NCBI GenBank assembly: GCA_037954235.1
Contig: JBBMOA010000018.1
Location: 13,749,501-13,813,500 of the forward strand
Source: Aulostomus chinensis
Taxonomy: Eukaryota; Chordata; Actinopteri; Syngnathiformes; Aulostomidae
Length of the DNA stretch: 64,000 nt
Direction: 5' to 3'
Part shown: positions 1-13,769 of the stretch, one piece after another
How positions within the stretch are numbered: the first letter of the stretch is position 1
How the letters are laid out: each line of letters opens with the position of its first letter
Notes under the pieces: generated by a model
The model's database searches: none
Told to the model about the DNA's origin: nothing
Seen by the model: only the letters and a program-made list of their open reading frames with translations
Translations under genes and position numbers: made by a program

Positions 1-870
1 CATGACAAGGCCCACATCGCAGAGGTAACTCTGCAAGCTCTTTGAAGCAAATCTTACTCACGCGACTGACCCCCTTTTTCTGCTGTTGGCGTCTTACCGA
101 ATATTCCTGTAACAACAAATGCAAATCGTTTCTCAAGACCTCTCTCCATTTTTTGGTGGAAAATACTTATTGCCTATCCCAGTTTATTTGCTCCGAACCA
201 GCTGATGGGAAGAATTCCAATTTTCATTCCATATTTTTTCAAAAATTCCAAAATCCCTTCATATTTGCTTGCCAATTAAATGGAAACATGTCTACTTTAC
301 ATGCAATTGAAATCAGTAAGAAAGGGATTCAGTGTGAACTTGATTTCATTCTAAACGTATCAAATATTATGTTTAAAAAATAGTCTTTTGTGCAGCATTG
401 CCTGTCTTGATACTAAAGAGCACGAGCTCCCCACCAGACGGACGCTGCTGCACAGGAATCACACACTGAACATGTATTTAAGAGGGAGATTACACTGCAA
501 CCAGCTATTAAGCAGTTAGCTGTTACCAAGTACATGCAGTTGTTAGCAAATCCTTAATCAGACTGTGCACACACTCAGTTAGTGGTGTGACTGGAGAGAT
601 GAAGGGTTGCTGAACTGAAGGAGGGTGAGGAAGAAAAAGCAAAAGCAACAGTATTGGCAGTGTTGTAGTTGATATTTTAGTTGCATGCAGTAACGTGTTG
701 TGTTTACTATTTGTATGTTTAGTTGGAGGTATAAGTAGGTGCACTTTGGTGTAGATGGTCTAATTTTAGCACAGTTCTTTTCACAGTCGACCTATTGTAA
801 AATATTTTCAGATACTGTGTATATGTGTCAATCTTGTGCTCTTCTTCCCAGTGTTTTCTCTTGTTTCTGA

Positions 871-928
<58 letters not shown>

Positions 929-975
929 TTTCCTGTGTATAAGCTTTTCTTAACTCCCCTGTATTCTTCTTGCAG
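1..975 (+). other. cacna1a intron upstream of exon 37a
   Basis: No exon is recognisable before 976. A (TG)n repeat at 872-922 lies 53 nt upstream of the exon 37a-like acceptor. The rest is unique-looking AT-rich sequence. Confidence 0.6.
872..922 (+). repeat. (TG)n microsatellite before exon 37a
   Basis: About 25 perfect TG units, followed by tatgtgttttcc and the pyrimidine tract of the exon 976 acceptor. Confidence 0.97.
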
Positions 976-1072
976 CGGGCGCATTCATTATAAGGACATG
1001 TACAGTTTATTACGAGTTATCGACCCGCCTCTCGGCTTAGGCAAGAAATGCCCCCATAGGGTGGCCTGCAAG
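976..1072 (+). CDS. cacna1a: cacna1a exon 37a-like (mutually exclusive EF-hand-like exon, form a)
   Basis: Acceptor tcttgcag, donor gtttga, length 97 nt. It encodes GRIHYKDMYSLLRV followed by DPPLGLGKKCPHRVACK. It carries DMYSLL, which fits both the [DE]xxxLL and the YxxPhi adaptor-binding motifs described for exon 37a of Cav2 channels. It is preceded by a (TG)n tract at 872-922. It has the same length and phase as the exon at 1885-1981, so the two can replace each other. Confidence 0.93.
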
Positions 1073-4000
1073 GTTTGACTTCCATTCAAACAAAACTTCT
1101 CAACCACACTTGCTAGCCACAGCATCCAGGAATGGAGTGAATGCTGCTTTTGTTTTGTTTTTCGTTTAATTTCTTTTTTATAACTTCTTTTCCACCATTA
1201 TTGACATGCATTCTGAAATGCCGAGAGAATGTGCGGGACAATGCAGACACCCAGAGACGCATGTGAAATGAATGAGGAAAAAAAAAAAAAGAAGTTTTTA
1301 TCACATCTTAAAATAAATCATTTTCTTTATGGATATTCTTTTCTTTTGCTTGCTGTGGCTATAATGTAGCAAGCTACGGTCGCCCACTGTAGTGTTGCAT
1401 TGTTCTTGGTTCTTGGGGGTTGGGGGAAAGACAGAAACTGCATTGACTCCCCTTCCTCTTCCTCCCCTGTCTACCCCATCTGAGCAGGAGCGGCTTGGTG
1501 CCTGCTGTCAAGCTCCGCCCTCTAACACATGTATTTATTTATACATACCTGGTGCCAAAAGACATCATTAGATTCCTTCCCTTGTCTCCCTACCTCTGTC
1601 ATTTATTCGTTCTCTTTTTGACATAAAGTGTCTGAGGCGATTGTAGCTCAGAGAAAAGCCACATGGCCACAGTGTCTCTTCAAATCCACCCAATAACCTT
1701 GTCTCTCTGTTGTCTTTACTTTTTTTTGCTCCTTCTCTCCCCCTCTCTTTCTCACTCTGATTGATTCCCTCCTTTCTCTTCATCAATCGTCTCTCTCTCT
1801 CTCTCTCTCACTGCATCTTTTGTGATCCCTCTCAATCTCTTTATCTTTTGTTAATGGGGTGTTGGCTGGCTGATGATGATGCAGTGGCAGGATCAGTTGC
1901 AGGGAAATGTATGACATGCTGAGGCACATGTGTCCTCCACTAGGCCTCGGGAAGAGGTGTCCTGCACGGGTGGCCTACAAGGTCAGAAAGGGCCTCCTAT
2001 GGGTGATGGAGGGATTTTTGGGGGAGGGTTTAGAAGGGAGGGGCTAGTGATGAAGCGCTGGTGTAATCTTAAGTGGTGTTGTTTGTTTGGTTCTGTTCTT
2101 TTTTTATGTTTCCTTTCCTGTGGAAAGTGGGAGTGGGCTGGTCGGTGTTGTGGCGTTGTGTGGTGTGGGATTTGTGGGTGGAGGTAGCGAGACCGTTAGA
2201 GTGAAGGGTTAGACAGGCGTGCATATCCACAGGAGGGGACGAAAAGAGGGACCTTCTCAGCTTGTTTGCACCATGTAGGATAGACACCCGAGCTCACAAT
2301 CCTCCACTAGCCATGCACAGCATCATACAGACTAATGGCAGTAAGTGTTCACATTAAATTTAAACGTTTAAGTAAAAACAGCAATCAGAATTATGAATAA
2401 TTAGTTGAAGCACAGAAAATTTGACACATCTAAACACTGATAAATACACACACACACACAAACACGCACACACACGCACATGCGCACACACAAAAAAAAG
2501 CATGCATGTGCAGCAGGGCTTGGAAGGTCCGCTAGACTTAACGTCCTCCGACTCGTTCCGTCCTGTGGATGGGGCAGACTCACAAGCACATGGACACACA
2601 CACAAAGAATTAGGTCATATCAACCTACACATAGACAGTCTCTGTTATTTCTCATGGTAGAGAGAGCAGAGGGGCTTGTTTCAGTGATGTGTTTTCCTCC
2701 GAGAGACTTTGGTTGCCATACAGAAGCAGTCCTTTTTTCTGTCACCCTTCATGTAGCAGCTCCAAGCTCCCAAGCAGCACTTTTCCTATCTGCAAGTCCA
2801 ATCTTCTCTTTGTCCTTTGGTTCTGTCGTCAATGCAGTTCTATTCTGTTTCCAGCCCCCCTCATCTCTGCATAACCCCTCCCCCCACTCCCTCACCTGCC
2901 TTCTGCATGACCGACCACCATCATTTCCACGCACACATCTTCAACGTAATCGAACACAATTGGTTATCAAAAGACAAACACAGAGAATTATGACAACAGA
3001 TTAACCCTCATATTACCACATGATCTTATTAAACCGTCTGCGATCAGCTTCATAATCTCATGTCACAAATGGCAGATCACTGTGAGCCTCAGGGGGCAGC
3101 TGGCCAAACAGCCTGTAGGCACAGGAGATCACTCCATCGCTAAGTGTTGCTTTGTTCAACTCCCTTCCTCAGCAGACTTTGGGCAAATAGTACTGAAACA
3201 GTTCCATATGGATGTGGCTTTGAGATGAAGCTGTCAGCCAAAGAGTCAAGGAATTCATGTTCACAGACATCCTGGCTTTTAGTGTTTAAGGGTCCGCTCA
3301 CACTGGGCGATCTGTACCATGCCTGAGCACGTTTGTACCCAAAGTTCATTTGACCACTGGTAATTTCTTGGCCCTGCCATGGTTTGAAGACGGTGGCTTC
3401 AGAACAGTGCAGGTGCACGGCATGTGGAAATGATGTCATGTAGCAGCTCAGTAGGTGAAAATGAGACATTCTAGTGGCACAACTCTTTCACTTATATAAT
3501 CTACCTTAAAGTAAATAAGAAACTTCGAGTTTTCCATTTGGGAAAGCAATCTGCTCAGTGGGGTCATGCTACAGAGGACCAATTGAGGTTTGCGCTTATT
3601 GATGGTTATGCTTCAGGGGTGCAAACCTGTCACTTTTCAGTAGAGTAACAGTGTGTACATCTCATGACATAGGCAGCCTCCAGTCAGGTTAGGTCCAGAG
3701 CTGGGGGTTGGCATTGAGGGACAATCGTGCCTCAGATCGGTACAAGACAACCGAACCAAGTGTGAGTTCACCCTAAATCACCATCAAGGAGCTCCATCTG
3801 ATTCTGCTTGAGAGTTCAACTCGAGTGATCTAAGACTGTACTATTTGACCCTTGTGTTTGCACCTCCAGCTCTATCTCATCCTATTAATTACTCCATTTC
3901 TATCCTCATCCCTTTGGTTGTACCTTCAAACATTTTTTTTTTCCCTAAAGCCTCCTCCCTGAACTAAAAGTTAAACCCTTCTGCTCGACAAGCTAACATC

Positions 4001-6958
4001 CCTTTCATGCATGGTTTGGGCAAACTTTACCTTACATTTTATACCCTTAAAATTAGATTTTTCCAGAAAGCCACCATCTCTGAATTGACACATTACCTCC
4101 CCTACCACCCTCCCACATCACCTTTGGAGAGCTCCAAACTTTAACCTTTGAACTTGCAACCAGAACAATGACCCATAGAGTTCCACTGCTTTTAACCTGT
4201 GATCTTCTCAGTTTTGAAGAGAAACAGCAGGGCCTTCAGGCAGGACCGCTTTCATACAGACACAGCCAACTGGTGATGTTTCTTTTTTTTTTTTTTTTTT
4301 GTCCATTGTTATGTCTTTCCTTTGTCTTTTTTTTTTTTTGGTCACTTTTTCTACTTTCATGCTCCAGCTGCTGACCTATTGATTTCTTTTTTCTTAATCA
4401 TCTCTTTCTGTCAAGCTTTCCTTATTATATTTATTTTCACGCCATGTTTCATATGCACACCCCAGACTAAAACCAACACTCATTGCACATCTTTAAAAAA
4501 CAACAACAACATAGTAGCCATTTTGCTGTTCTTATTTTCCATTTCCACAGAATGCTGCTCTCTCTCACCTATTAACCCTCGAAGTCTCTTCCCATTTGTA
4601 ACACATTAGACATACGATTTTTAGTGATAGAGCTACTTGTACTGAGTTCTATCATCTCAGCCTATAGCCCCATTGTCTACAAATTGTCTTTCTAATAACA
4701 GTTACATTAAAACAATTCACAAAATCATTTTAATGTTGCCAACAGAGGATGCTTTTTGTGTACGGCTGCGTAGTTGCTTGTCCGTTGAGGCATATTGCGT
4801 GTGCATGGCATGCCGCATGAGGGTGGGATGTGCGCGATGGGTTTGGGGGAGTTAAGATAAACAAATACAAGTTTTAATGGATGGATTAAAGGAAAGGTAT
4901 TAACTGGGATGCGGGGGAAAGCATGATATGCTGCATGTCTGGGTTGTCGCCGTCTTCTGTCACCAAACACACACAAACAGCACTGTCATCTGTGAGTTGG
5001 TGTGTGTCTTCGTAATGTCTGTTTCTATTATGAATCAACAAGACCTACAAAGATACAAACCAATGAACGAAAAGGTTATCCCTTCCTTCGATAAGTCCCT
5101 CGGTTGTTTTTTGGTTTATTGGTTTGGGATCTGGTCTCTGTTGATTTTACTGGTAACCTCCAAACCCCCAATAGGAGCTGTGGATAACAGTACCCGCTGC
5201 TCTGTCTGTCCTCCTGTTTCCTCATTGAGGGCTAAAAATTGCCAGTTTAATCAACCTGTGAGAGCTTTTACACGACAACAAAAACAACATAAAAACAAGA
5301 CGACTGCGAAATAGATGAATATGTGAGACGAGGGACAGATCTCAAAAGCCGTCTTTGTTATTCACCTCGGCACTCATAGGTACTATTATATCCCCATTTC
5401 CAATGTGCTTTTCAATGTTTTCATTGGAACACACACTTTGACAATCCTGTAATCATTTGACATTGTAGTTGGGTCCAAACCATATGGTAGAGGCAGACAA
5501 ACAGAGTCAAAGCCTGCTATGGAAGCTATGCACAGCTCCTTTACCCCAACCCAACCTTTCACCCCAATCCCACCTCCCTTTCTGGCCACACAACTTCCAA
5601 GCCCTTCCCTTTATTTCACCTGGAGGTTCCACGTATCATTTGAGCCCAACTGCGTTCCTGATTTTCTCACTGGTCACCCTGATTGACTCTCCCACAGAGG
5701 CTACTTCGTATGGATCTTCCTGTGGCTGATGACAACACGGTCCACTTCAACTCCACTCTGATGGCTTTGATCCGCACAGCACTGGACATCAAGATCGCCA
5801 AGGGTACGGAAGGTTTGGAATCACTCTTACATTCTTTGCATCAATTTTCACATGCTTTCCTCTTCTTTTTCCCCCCTTGTAGTGCAACGCTATCTGCTAT
5901 TTCTGTCCTGTGAACCCAGAAACTTTTGGCCTCTCCTGATGCTTCTCCTACTGTAGCTTAAGTACAGCTTTTTATGGAAGTAGATCCTGTGTCCAGTCTG
6001 TTGGTAAGGGCCTGTGTCCACCAAAAGGAATACTACTTTCTCTTGAACCACTCACCAAGTTAACCCCTTATATGAAGAAAAATTTGTTGGCAGTATTATT
6101 TGTCCCGCCAATGCGAGACGTTTACAAGATTTTCAACTCTTGACAAAAAAAAGGACAACCACTCATCCCTTGGTGTAAAATTGACCCTCTTCAAACTTTT
6201 GGAGGTAGTGGCATTGCATTTGTAGCATAGTATTTGTAGTGTTGTGTTTGTAGCATAGCATATGATGTTACCCTTCCATGCAAAACTAAATATATGCTGG
6301 ATTTAGGAAAGAAAAACCTTTTGTTGTACATGGGCCCTTAGTTGTGTGCGAGGCTGAGGTGGGAGATTCTGTGGAAATTAGTTTTTAACATCTGAACTTA
6401 AGTTTTTTTTACTTAAGAACTTAAGTAAAGGATTTTCCAGTGCTTTTCCATTTGAATGCTTTATGCCATTATTACCATGGCAACTAATACAAACCCATTT
6501 CTCTGTCTGTTTTCATGTTTGTACGTCTTCTCTTACACCTTTTTTGTATCAATGGGTATGAATGTGTTTTCAACTTTTGTGCATGCTCATGTGTCCATAT
6601 ATGTATGAATGAATGTGTGTTGATGTATTTGTGTGGGTGCACGCGTGTTGAATCTGCCCAGGTGGTATTGACAAGCATCAGATGGATGCAGAGCTGAGAA
6701 AGGAGATGATGGCGATCTGGCCTAATCTCTCCCAGAAGAATCTGGATCTACTGGTTACACCGCACAAGTGTAAGTTGCAGAGTGTGGGAACAGGCGCACC
6801 ACTGTGGCTCGGATGCAGCCGCCCTGCGCCACCCAGTACTCCAACGTTGTTTCTCTTCACGCCACCTGAGGATCGCTTCTTTCAGCCAGTCTCTCTCACT
6901 GCTGCACCCTCTGATACAGCTGGCACATCCCCTTCCTCCACCCACCCACAATGACCCA

Positions 6959-7001
<43 letters not shown>

Positions 7002-9961
7002 CACAACACATCCTCCACCTTTCTCTGCCTGACATCAGAGGGTGCCTCACTATAGATCAACTCTCTATAGACGTCTTTTCACTCCAGTCCAGGGGACTCC
7101 AGTCAGCACTCTACACAAAATGGCTGGCTGTGCTTAAAAGAGAATAATTTATATCTCCTACCATAGCACTGAGAACAATATGTGCAGGTACATGACGTGT
7201 TATCAAAAGAGTGAAGAAAGGAATTTCCATGTCCAAAATCACTCACTTACTCACTCCTTCCCACTCGATATCAAGGGAGTTCTATATAGAGGACTGTGGG
7301 AGCTCATCTACAAAATTATGATACTTTCAGACACTAAGAACTACTTTCTGGCGTATAATTTAGTAGTATTACTCTAAGCCAAATACAACACTAAAACAAA
7401 ACAAAAGCAGTTACAGTTGTGTTCAAATATACTGTTTTGTTTATACTGTTTATGATATTAGTAAATATATTATTGTTTATGCGTGTGTAGATTTGACCTG
7501 TGACAAATATAAAGTAAGATAGTGTTAAAAATCAATCTGTTTGTGAAAAGACTATTTGCTCAGTGTTTGTGTGTCTAATTTATGTGTGTGTATAGTATGT
7601 TTCTCTGTTTTTGTGTGCATGCCTCACCCCTCTCTACCATTCCTTGCGCTCAGGGTCCATACCAAAGGGTCTAATCTTCCAGGGTAACTTGTCATTTTCT
7701 CAGCAGCTACAGACCTCACAGTGGGGAAAATCTACGCTGCTATGATGATCATGGAGTACTACCGCCAGAGCAAGATCAAGCGTTCTCAGGCTCTCCGGGA
7801 TGAGCAGGTACTGCTGTCTGGACGAGGGAAAACCTCCATCTGCATCCAACCTGTAGAGTTCAAGGCAGACTGACGCAATGAACCCAAGGCTGGCAGGGCT
7901 GTGGGGCCGTTCATACAAGCTTGGGCTGTGACACCCTCAGTCTAGATTAGGATTCACACAAGTTAGAGTGGAGACATTTTCCAGTTATAAATGGATGGGT
8001 ACACAATAATAATACTGCATCAAATACCTTGATTGGTTTATCAAATTAGATTGCATATTCCTTCATGCACAAATTTAAGAAGTGATGGCAATGCTACCAT
8101 CTGCTGGTGAAATATGGTACTTCCATAGTACTATACAGTGTACTGCCGTTGCTACAAGCGAAAGTAATCAGAAGAACTATTTTACCTTTCAGAAAATAAT
8201 AAACGCTAATGTAGAGAGGCTGAAGGGTTGTCACAGGCCCTTTAGAGGTCGTGCTTTAGCAACTCCCCATCACCCATGCTTGTAAACTTGGATTGTGTTC
8301 ATCATAATAGAAGTACATCCAACTTTATACACTATCCCTTGTCACAGAACTGACCCTCCTCCACATTCAGTTTTAGTTACCATATATGTTCAAGTGATTG
8401 AAATCAAAATATATCTTCTTCCCTTTGTGAAGACACACGTTAGTCTGATTTTCATCGCACGCAGTTTGATTCTTATGAAGTTCCTCAAACAGCAGCAGAC
8501 CTCCCTCACCTTTGTTTTGCTTTTCTGCAACCCCCCTCCCTTCCACGGCACAAGCATTAAAATGTTTACTTTCCTCACTTGCTTTCTCCCTTTCCCTCCT
8601 CAATACTACCCCCCCTCCCCCCAACTCGACCTGCCGTACTGCAGGCTGTGTTGCTTGAGAAGTTGTACTGAGTGAGCGAATTTAGTGGAAGTGCACAATG
8701 ACACATCTCTACAGAATTTTGTTATCAAAAATGGTCCTTATTAGCATTACACAAGAGTAAATAAAAGGAAAAAAAAAAGCTATGTCTTCTGTGTGTGCAA
8801 GCAATGTAATTTGAATAAAAGTTTAACTAAATTCATTTTTGTCAAAACCATCGTGGGGTGTGGTAATTAATGGTATTTTTGCAGTTTCTTAAATGTTTTA
8901 TTACAAATGACTGTAAAAGCATTTAATATTCTATTTTTTCATATATTTTCCCATCATGCATTTCACTTGCTATATGTTCACCTCTACAGGAATTTTTACA
9001 GTCTCCAAGGATGTCCCTTATCCCTCCTGTGACCGAACACCCTCTTTTCTTGATCCTGATTGGTCAATTATAATTCCGTGTACGCTGCGGTGGAACCATC
9101 ATTCCCACAAGGGCGAGGATACTTGTGCCCTTGTTAACAGCCACCTCTGTCACTCCTGTCCCTACTCCATTTCTCAAAGTCCTATGAAACTTTACATATT
9201 TAATGTTTTGCCAACTTCCTGTGGCAGCCATGTTGACTCTTATATGTCTTCTGCAATTTGCCTCATAGTTTAGTCAATTGTTTTACGAAGTATGGTGTTC
9301 ATGTCATTTCAAGATCCCTTCATATGGCCTCCGTAGGGGATTTTGACACCGTCTTTAATATCCCTTCCATGTGCCTCGATGGATATCACGCACTCGAACA
9401 TGTTATTGTCTCACTGGCGAGTGGGGAGGGCTGCATGAATGATTGTGTGAGGATGAGCTTGCTGCATTTGGCAGATACCCTTTGTGGTCACGAGCGACTG
9501 GCTGGATTATTTGGACATTTATTTTCCTTAAATTTAAATCAATCTACAGATGAAAAGTGATCATTAAGCCAGAAGGATCATGGATGATTTCATGGATCCC
9601 AGGATCTCCTGCATCAGTTGCTCAAGTGACCCCTCCTCTATCCAATCTTTTTCTTTTACCTCTTGCCTCATTTGCCTTGCCGCGCTTCAGCCAACAGCCC
9701 CTCTTTTCCTTCTCCCACATTCTTTTGCCCGCATTCCCTGTCAGTCTGCCTGATAGCTGGCGATGGCCTTGTTGTATATCTCACACAGAATCGAACGCCA
9801 TTACTATTTCAGCGTGTGGAACCTCCCTCCCCCACCCAGGATGGGGGTCCAGGACTTAACAACGCCCTACCTCCGCCTGAGACAGCAGAGACTGTAAACA
9901 GCCTGTGAGTTGGACTCTCAGAGTTGGTTTGGTGAATGCAGGGCAAAGACGCATTGGTGAT

Positions 9962-10009
<48 letters not shown>

Positions 10010-13000
10010 TGTGTGTGTATGGGGTTGTGTGTGTGCGTGCGCGGGCGCGCGAGATAGGCCGGTGGAGGGGGGGGTCTCAGAGAGCCATTCATGGGTGACA
10101 GCTCGTGCTCAGGAAATGTCCCAGAAGGTTGGCAGCTGGAGTCCTGAAGGGCATATTGAGGACGGATTGGGAAGCATGACCAACTCTCAGGTAGAAAGCT
10201 CACATACACACAAACACACACATACACACACACACACCAAGGATTACGCACCATTCAGCGCACACGCACACACACACACACACAGTTCAAATACACCTCA
10301 AGAGTTTGTAGGAAATATTCAAACACTCAATCCTTTCATCGCTTGTTTTTATTTCCATGTCATCTTTCAAAGAAACAAGGGCTATAAAAGTTTTTAAAGA
10401 AACGGCGGTCTTTATGTCTGTACGGATCAGTTTCCATGGAAATCAGAATCCATGAATAAGATAAAGTAGCTCAGGTTTGTGTTGCCACTCATTATAAGTG
10501 AGGTTAACGTAGAAGTTCAGCAACCTCCTGTTTATCAGGGCATGGTCATTTTCATTTCCTGAGATTAATTCTTCAGTTTCTATTAACATGGCGTTATCTG
10601 TCCTTTGATTAGCTCCATCTCTCAAACCTGTTTTCACACTATTTTATAATGTGTTGAATTCTCCCTCCATTTTCACATCTCAGTCTTATCTTGCCCGTGT
10701 CTTCAGAGTGGTCCACGTCTTTGTTGTCATGTTGTTAAACCTCTCTGCTTGAGGACCTCGTGGAGGATCTGACAGATCTCGGTTATCTGTCAGCCCCATA
10801 ACATTAATCTCCACATCAATCAATGGAGGTCTGGAGAAGTTTAAACGCAGAAGTTGGATAGAAGAGAGTGGCTTCATTCAAACTAGTTTGAATGATAACC
10901 CACGACTGGCTAGATACGAAGCAGATCAGAGGTAAAGCACAAACACCAACTGTCATTTTTAGACACATAAAAGAAATGCATCTCCCAAACCTGTAGTAAG
11001 AGGAGACGGTTGGCTCTCTCAACAGTGATCGTAGCAGTCCATGATTTAGCGTTAAATTCTTATTAGAAAAAGTGAACTCGGTCAATATAAAAAAAAAGGT
11101 TTACTTTTGGTGGTTTTGCGTAATTTGAAAGTATAAATGCATAAAATGGGAGTTGGAGAGAAAATAAGCTCTAGTCTAGTCTGGCAAGTCTTGAACTCAC
11201 TGGAGGGACCAGCTGTTCTCACTACTGTCTTCCTGGATACCCCCAAACTCCGTCTCTGTCTCCGACCAACGCGCAGCATGGCCTGGACTCACTGGCATGT
11301 ACTAACTATTACAGCTTCCCCAAATGAAAGTAATTCCTCAAGACCTCAAGAGCCTGCAGATGTCCAAGTGGACCTCTTCTTCTTCTACTCTGTTTATTCC
11401 TACTATGTGTGACGTTTCCTATACAGCAGGGGTGTCAAACTGATCCAGTAAAGGGCCGTGTGGCTGCAGGTTTTCATTCCAACCTAGCAAAAGCAACACG
11501 CAATCCAACCAATGAGCTGTGTGGACACAGGTTGATTGATTTAAGCTGAATCAGGTGTTGATTTTCCTCGGTTGGAATGAAAACCTGCAGCCACACGGCC
11601 CTTTACTGGATCAGTTTGACACCTGTGCTATACAGCCTTCTGCTGATGAAAATATGAATTGCGTGGCCAAATTTATTCACTCTAAATAAGTTGATTGAAA
11701 TGCCCCACTTTTGCCTACAACCTTTTTAACAACTAGCGTCATTTACTGCTTTGACTCATGGAAGTCTTGTGAAACTGACAGTATTCTAATGAAAGAGGAA
11801 CTGTGCCATTTCCATGGGGGTATTTGCATTGTTTTTTAAATGAAACGTGCTGGATTGCCAATATTCTGATGCCAGCCAGTTGAAGGAACTGCCTGTAAAA
11901 TTTAACAGCAGCCTTCACAAACACAGTATGTTTGTTGTCCAGTAGTTGTCCATGTAACTCCCAAACAGTCCTATTGTTCCATTCCTCACATATTTCTAAA
12001 CTAAAATGAAAGGGGGAAAAAAGTCCATTGTCATTCACACCAAAATTCCTACTACAGTAGTAGTACTACATACCTCTTTAAGACCCTTGGTTCTCTGCTT
12101 TCTTTGGATAACAAACTCTTCCACCTATCCCCTCCCTCCCCCTGATCAATTTTCATGGCAGTCAGTCACACCATCTCCTGCTCTCCTGCTCTGTTTGCAG
12201 ACGGTAGAGATGAGAGAGATGGGGCAGGATGGTTACTCGGATACTGAGCACTTTCCACCAATGGAAGGCCATGGCAGGGCCGCTTCCATGCCCCGCCTCC
12301 CAGGCGACAACCAAGTGAGCAGCATTCTCACCTTTCCACTCTCTTTCTATTTCCCGCCCCCATTATTTGTTCAGTTCCTTGTCTCCTTTTGTTGGAATCA
12401 CACAGGTCTGACTCTTTGCTTTAGGAATTAATGCTGTGGTAACTTGAATCTGTGTGTTGTACAAAGGTTTGGCACAGGGTCAACAGGAATTTGTAAAAAA
12501 TGAAGGTATCAGCTGATAAATACATCTTTTTTGGTGCTGGGCAAAGTATCAGAGTTATAGAGGTTCTTCGGCCAAACATCAACCAGTAATGTAACCACCA
12601 AGATTTCAATAGATCTTATCTGGTTAAAGTGTTTACTGAAATGTTGCGTTCCAGCTCAAATGGACCACGGCGAGGCAAAGTCAGACCTTCAGTTCCTTTC
12701 CTCTTCTCCTCTTGTTGTCTTCCTCCCTTCCTCTCATCCTTTCACCCGCATGGAGGTTTTTGCGCCGTGATTGTCCTGTTTCCATTGAACATCCATTTTA
12801 TATTGTTTCATACCCCTGCTGAGTGCTCTGGTTGTCAAATGCACACAACACATCTATGAATACAAATGTACACACACTCTACACACTTCTTTGCCTGTCA
12901 TTATCTCCTCCTCTTTTTTCTAATTTATTATTTATGGTGTTGTTTTTGTTATGGGTGTACTAAACTTTTTCCTCTCCCTTCCTATCAAAGGTTTATCAAA

Positions 13001-13230
13001 GCTTTTACCTGTGTTGAAATACTTTGGATATTTGGGGGCCTATTTTTCAACCGAGCCTGGAACCAGCATGGTGTTAACAGATGTGTGTGTGTGTCTGTGT
13101 GTGTGTGTGTGTGTCTGTGTGATGTGGGTGTATAGTTTTCTATGTTCTCATTGATCTTCGTGTCCTGAAACTCACCCTGCTCCTGTCACATTGTTGTCTT
13201 GGGTTTCAGTTGTTTGTGATTATGTATGTA

Positions 13231-13274
<44 letters not shown>

Positions 13275-13704
13275 ATTATGCCTATCCATCTGTGTGTGTA
13301 TCTTGCTGATTGTCGTCATTGCTGTTGTGACCATGGTGTCGCTGATTTGGTGACTGTGTATATGACACTGATCTGATACCACCTACCTGCCAATGTCTGT
13401 GGTAAGTGTTTCTCTTCCACCTTCGCTGCTGCTTCAGTGTCTAATTGGACTTTCTTTCTTTCTCTGTCCCTCCTTCTCTTCTATCTCTCTCACTCTCTTC
13501 GCTGTCACCGTGACACCCCATCATTTATTGGGTTGAACCTCCAACTAACACTCCTCCATCGTGAATCAATCCATCCCTGTCTACTCCTCTTGTCCCCTCC
13601 CTCTCCACCTGGTTTGGTGTGTTTGTGCGTGCGTGCGTGTGTGTTTGTTTGTGTGTGTGTGTGTGCGTGCTTCATGTGTGACCCCACTTTTGGTATGTTT
13701 TTGG

Positions 13705-13769
<65 letters not shown>

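Noticed and set aside
1930..2187. 85-codon plus-strand frame overlapping exon 37b
   Set aside because: It is in a different frame from the exon and continues into the intron; the 97-nt exon with proper splice sites explains the conserved sequence.
8956..9560. Two consecutive plus-strand open frames in the exon 40-41 intron
   Set aside because: No recognisable family, no splice consensus consistent with the flanking phases, and human has no exon here.
9856..10397. Open frames on both strands with HTHTHT or CVCVCV repeats
   Set aside because: They are translations of (CA)n/(TG)n microsatellites. The same applies near 836-1078, 6748-7147, 13437-13919, 23761-24198, 27470-27754 and 50916-51523.
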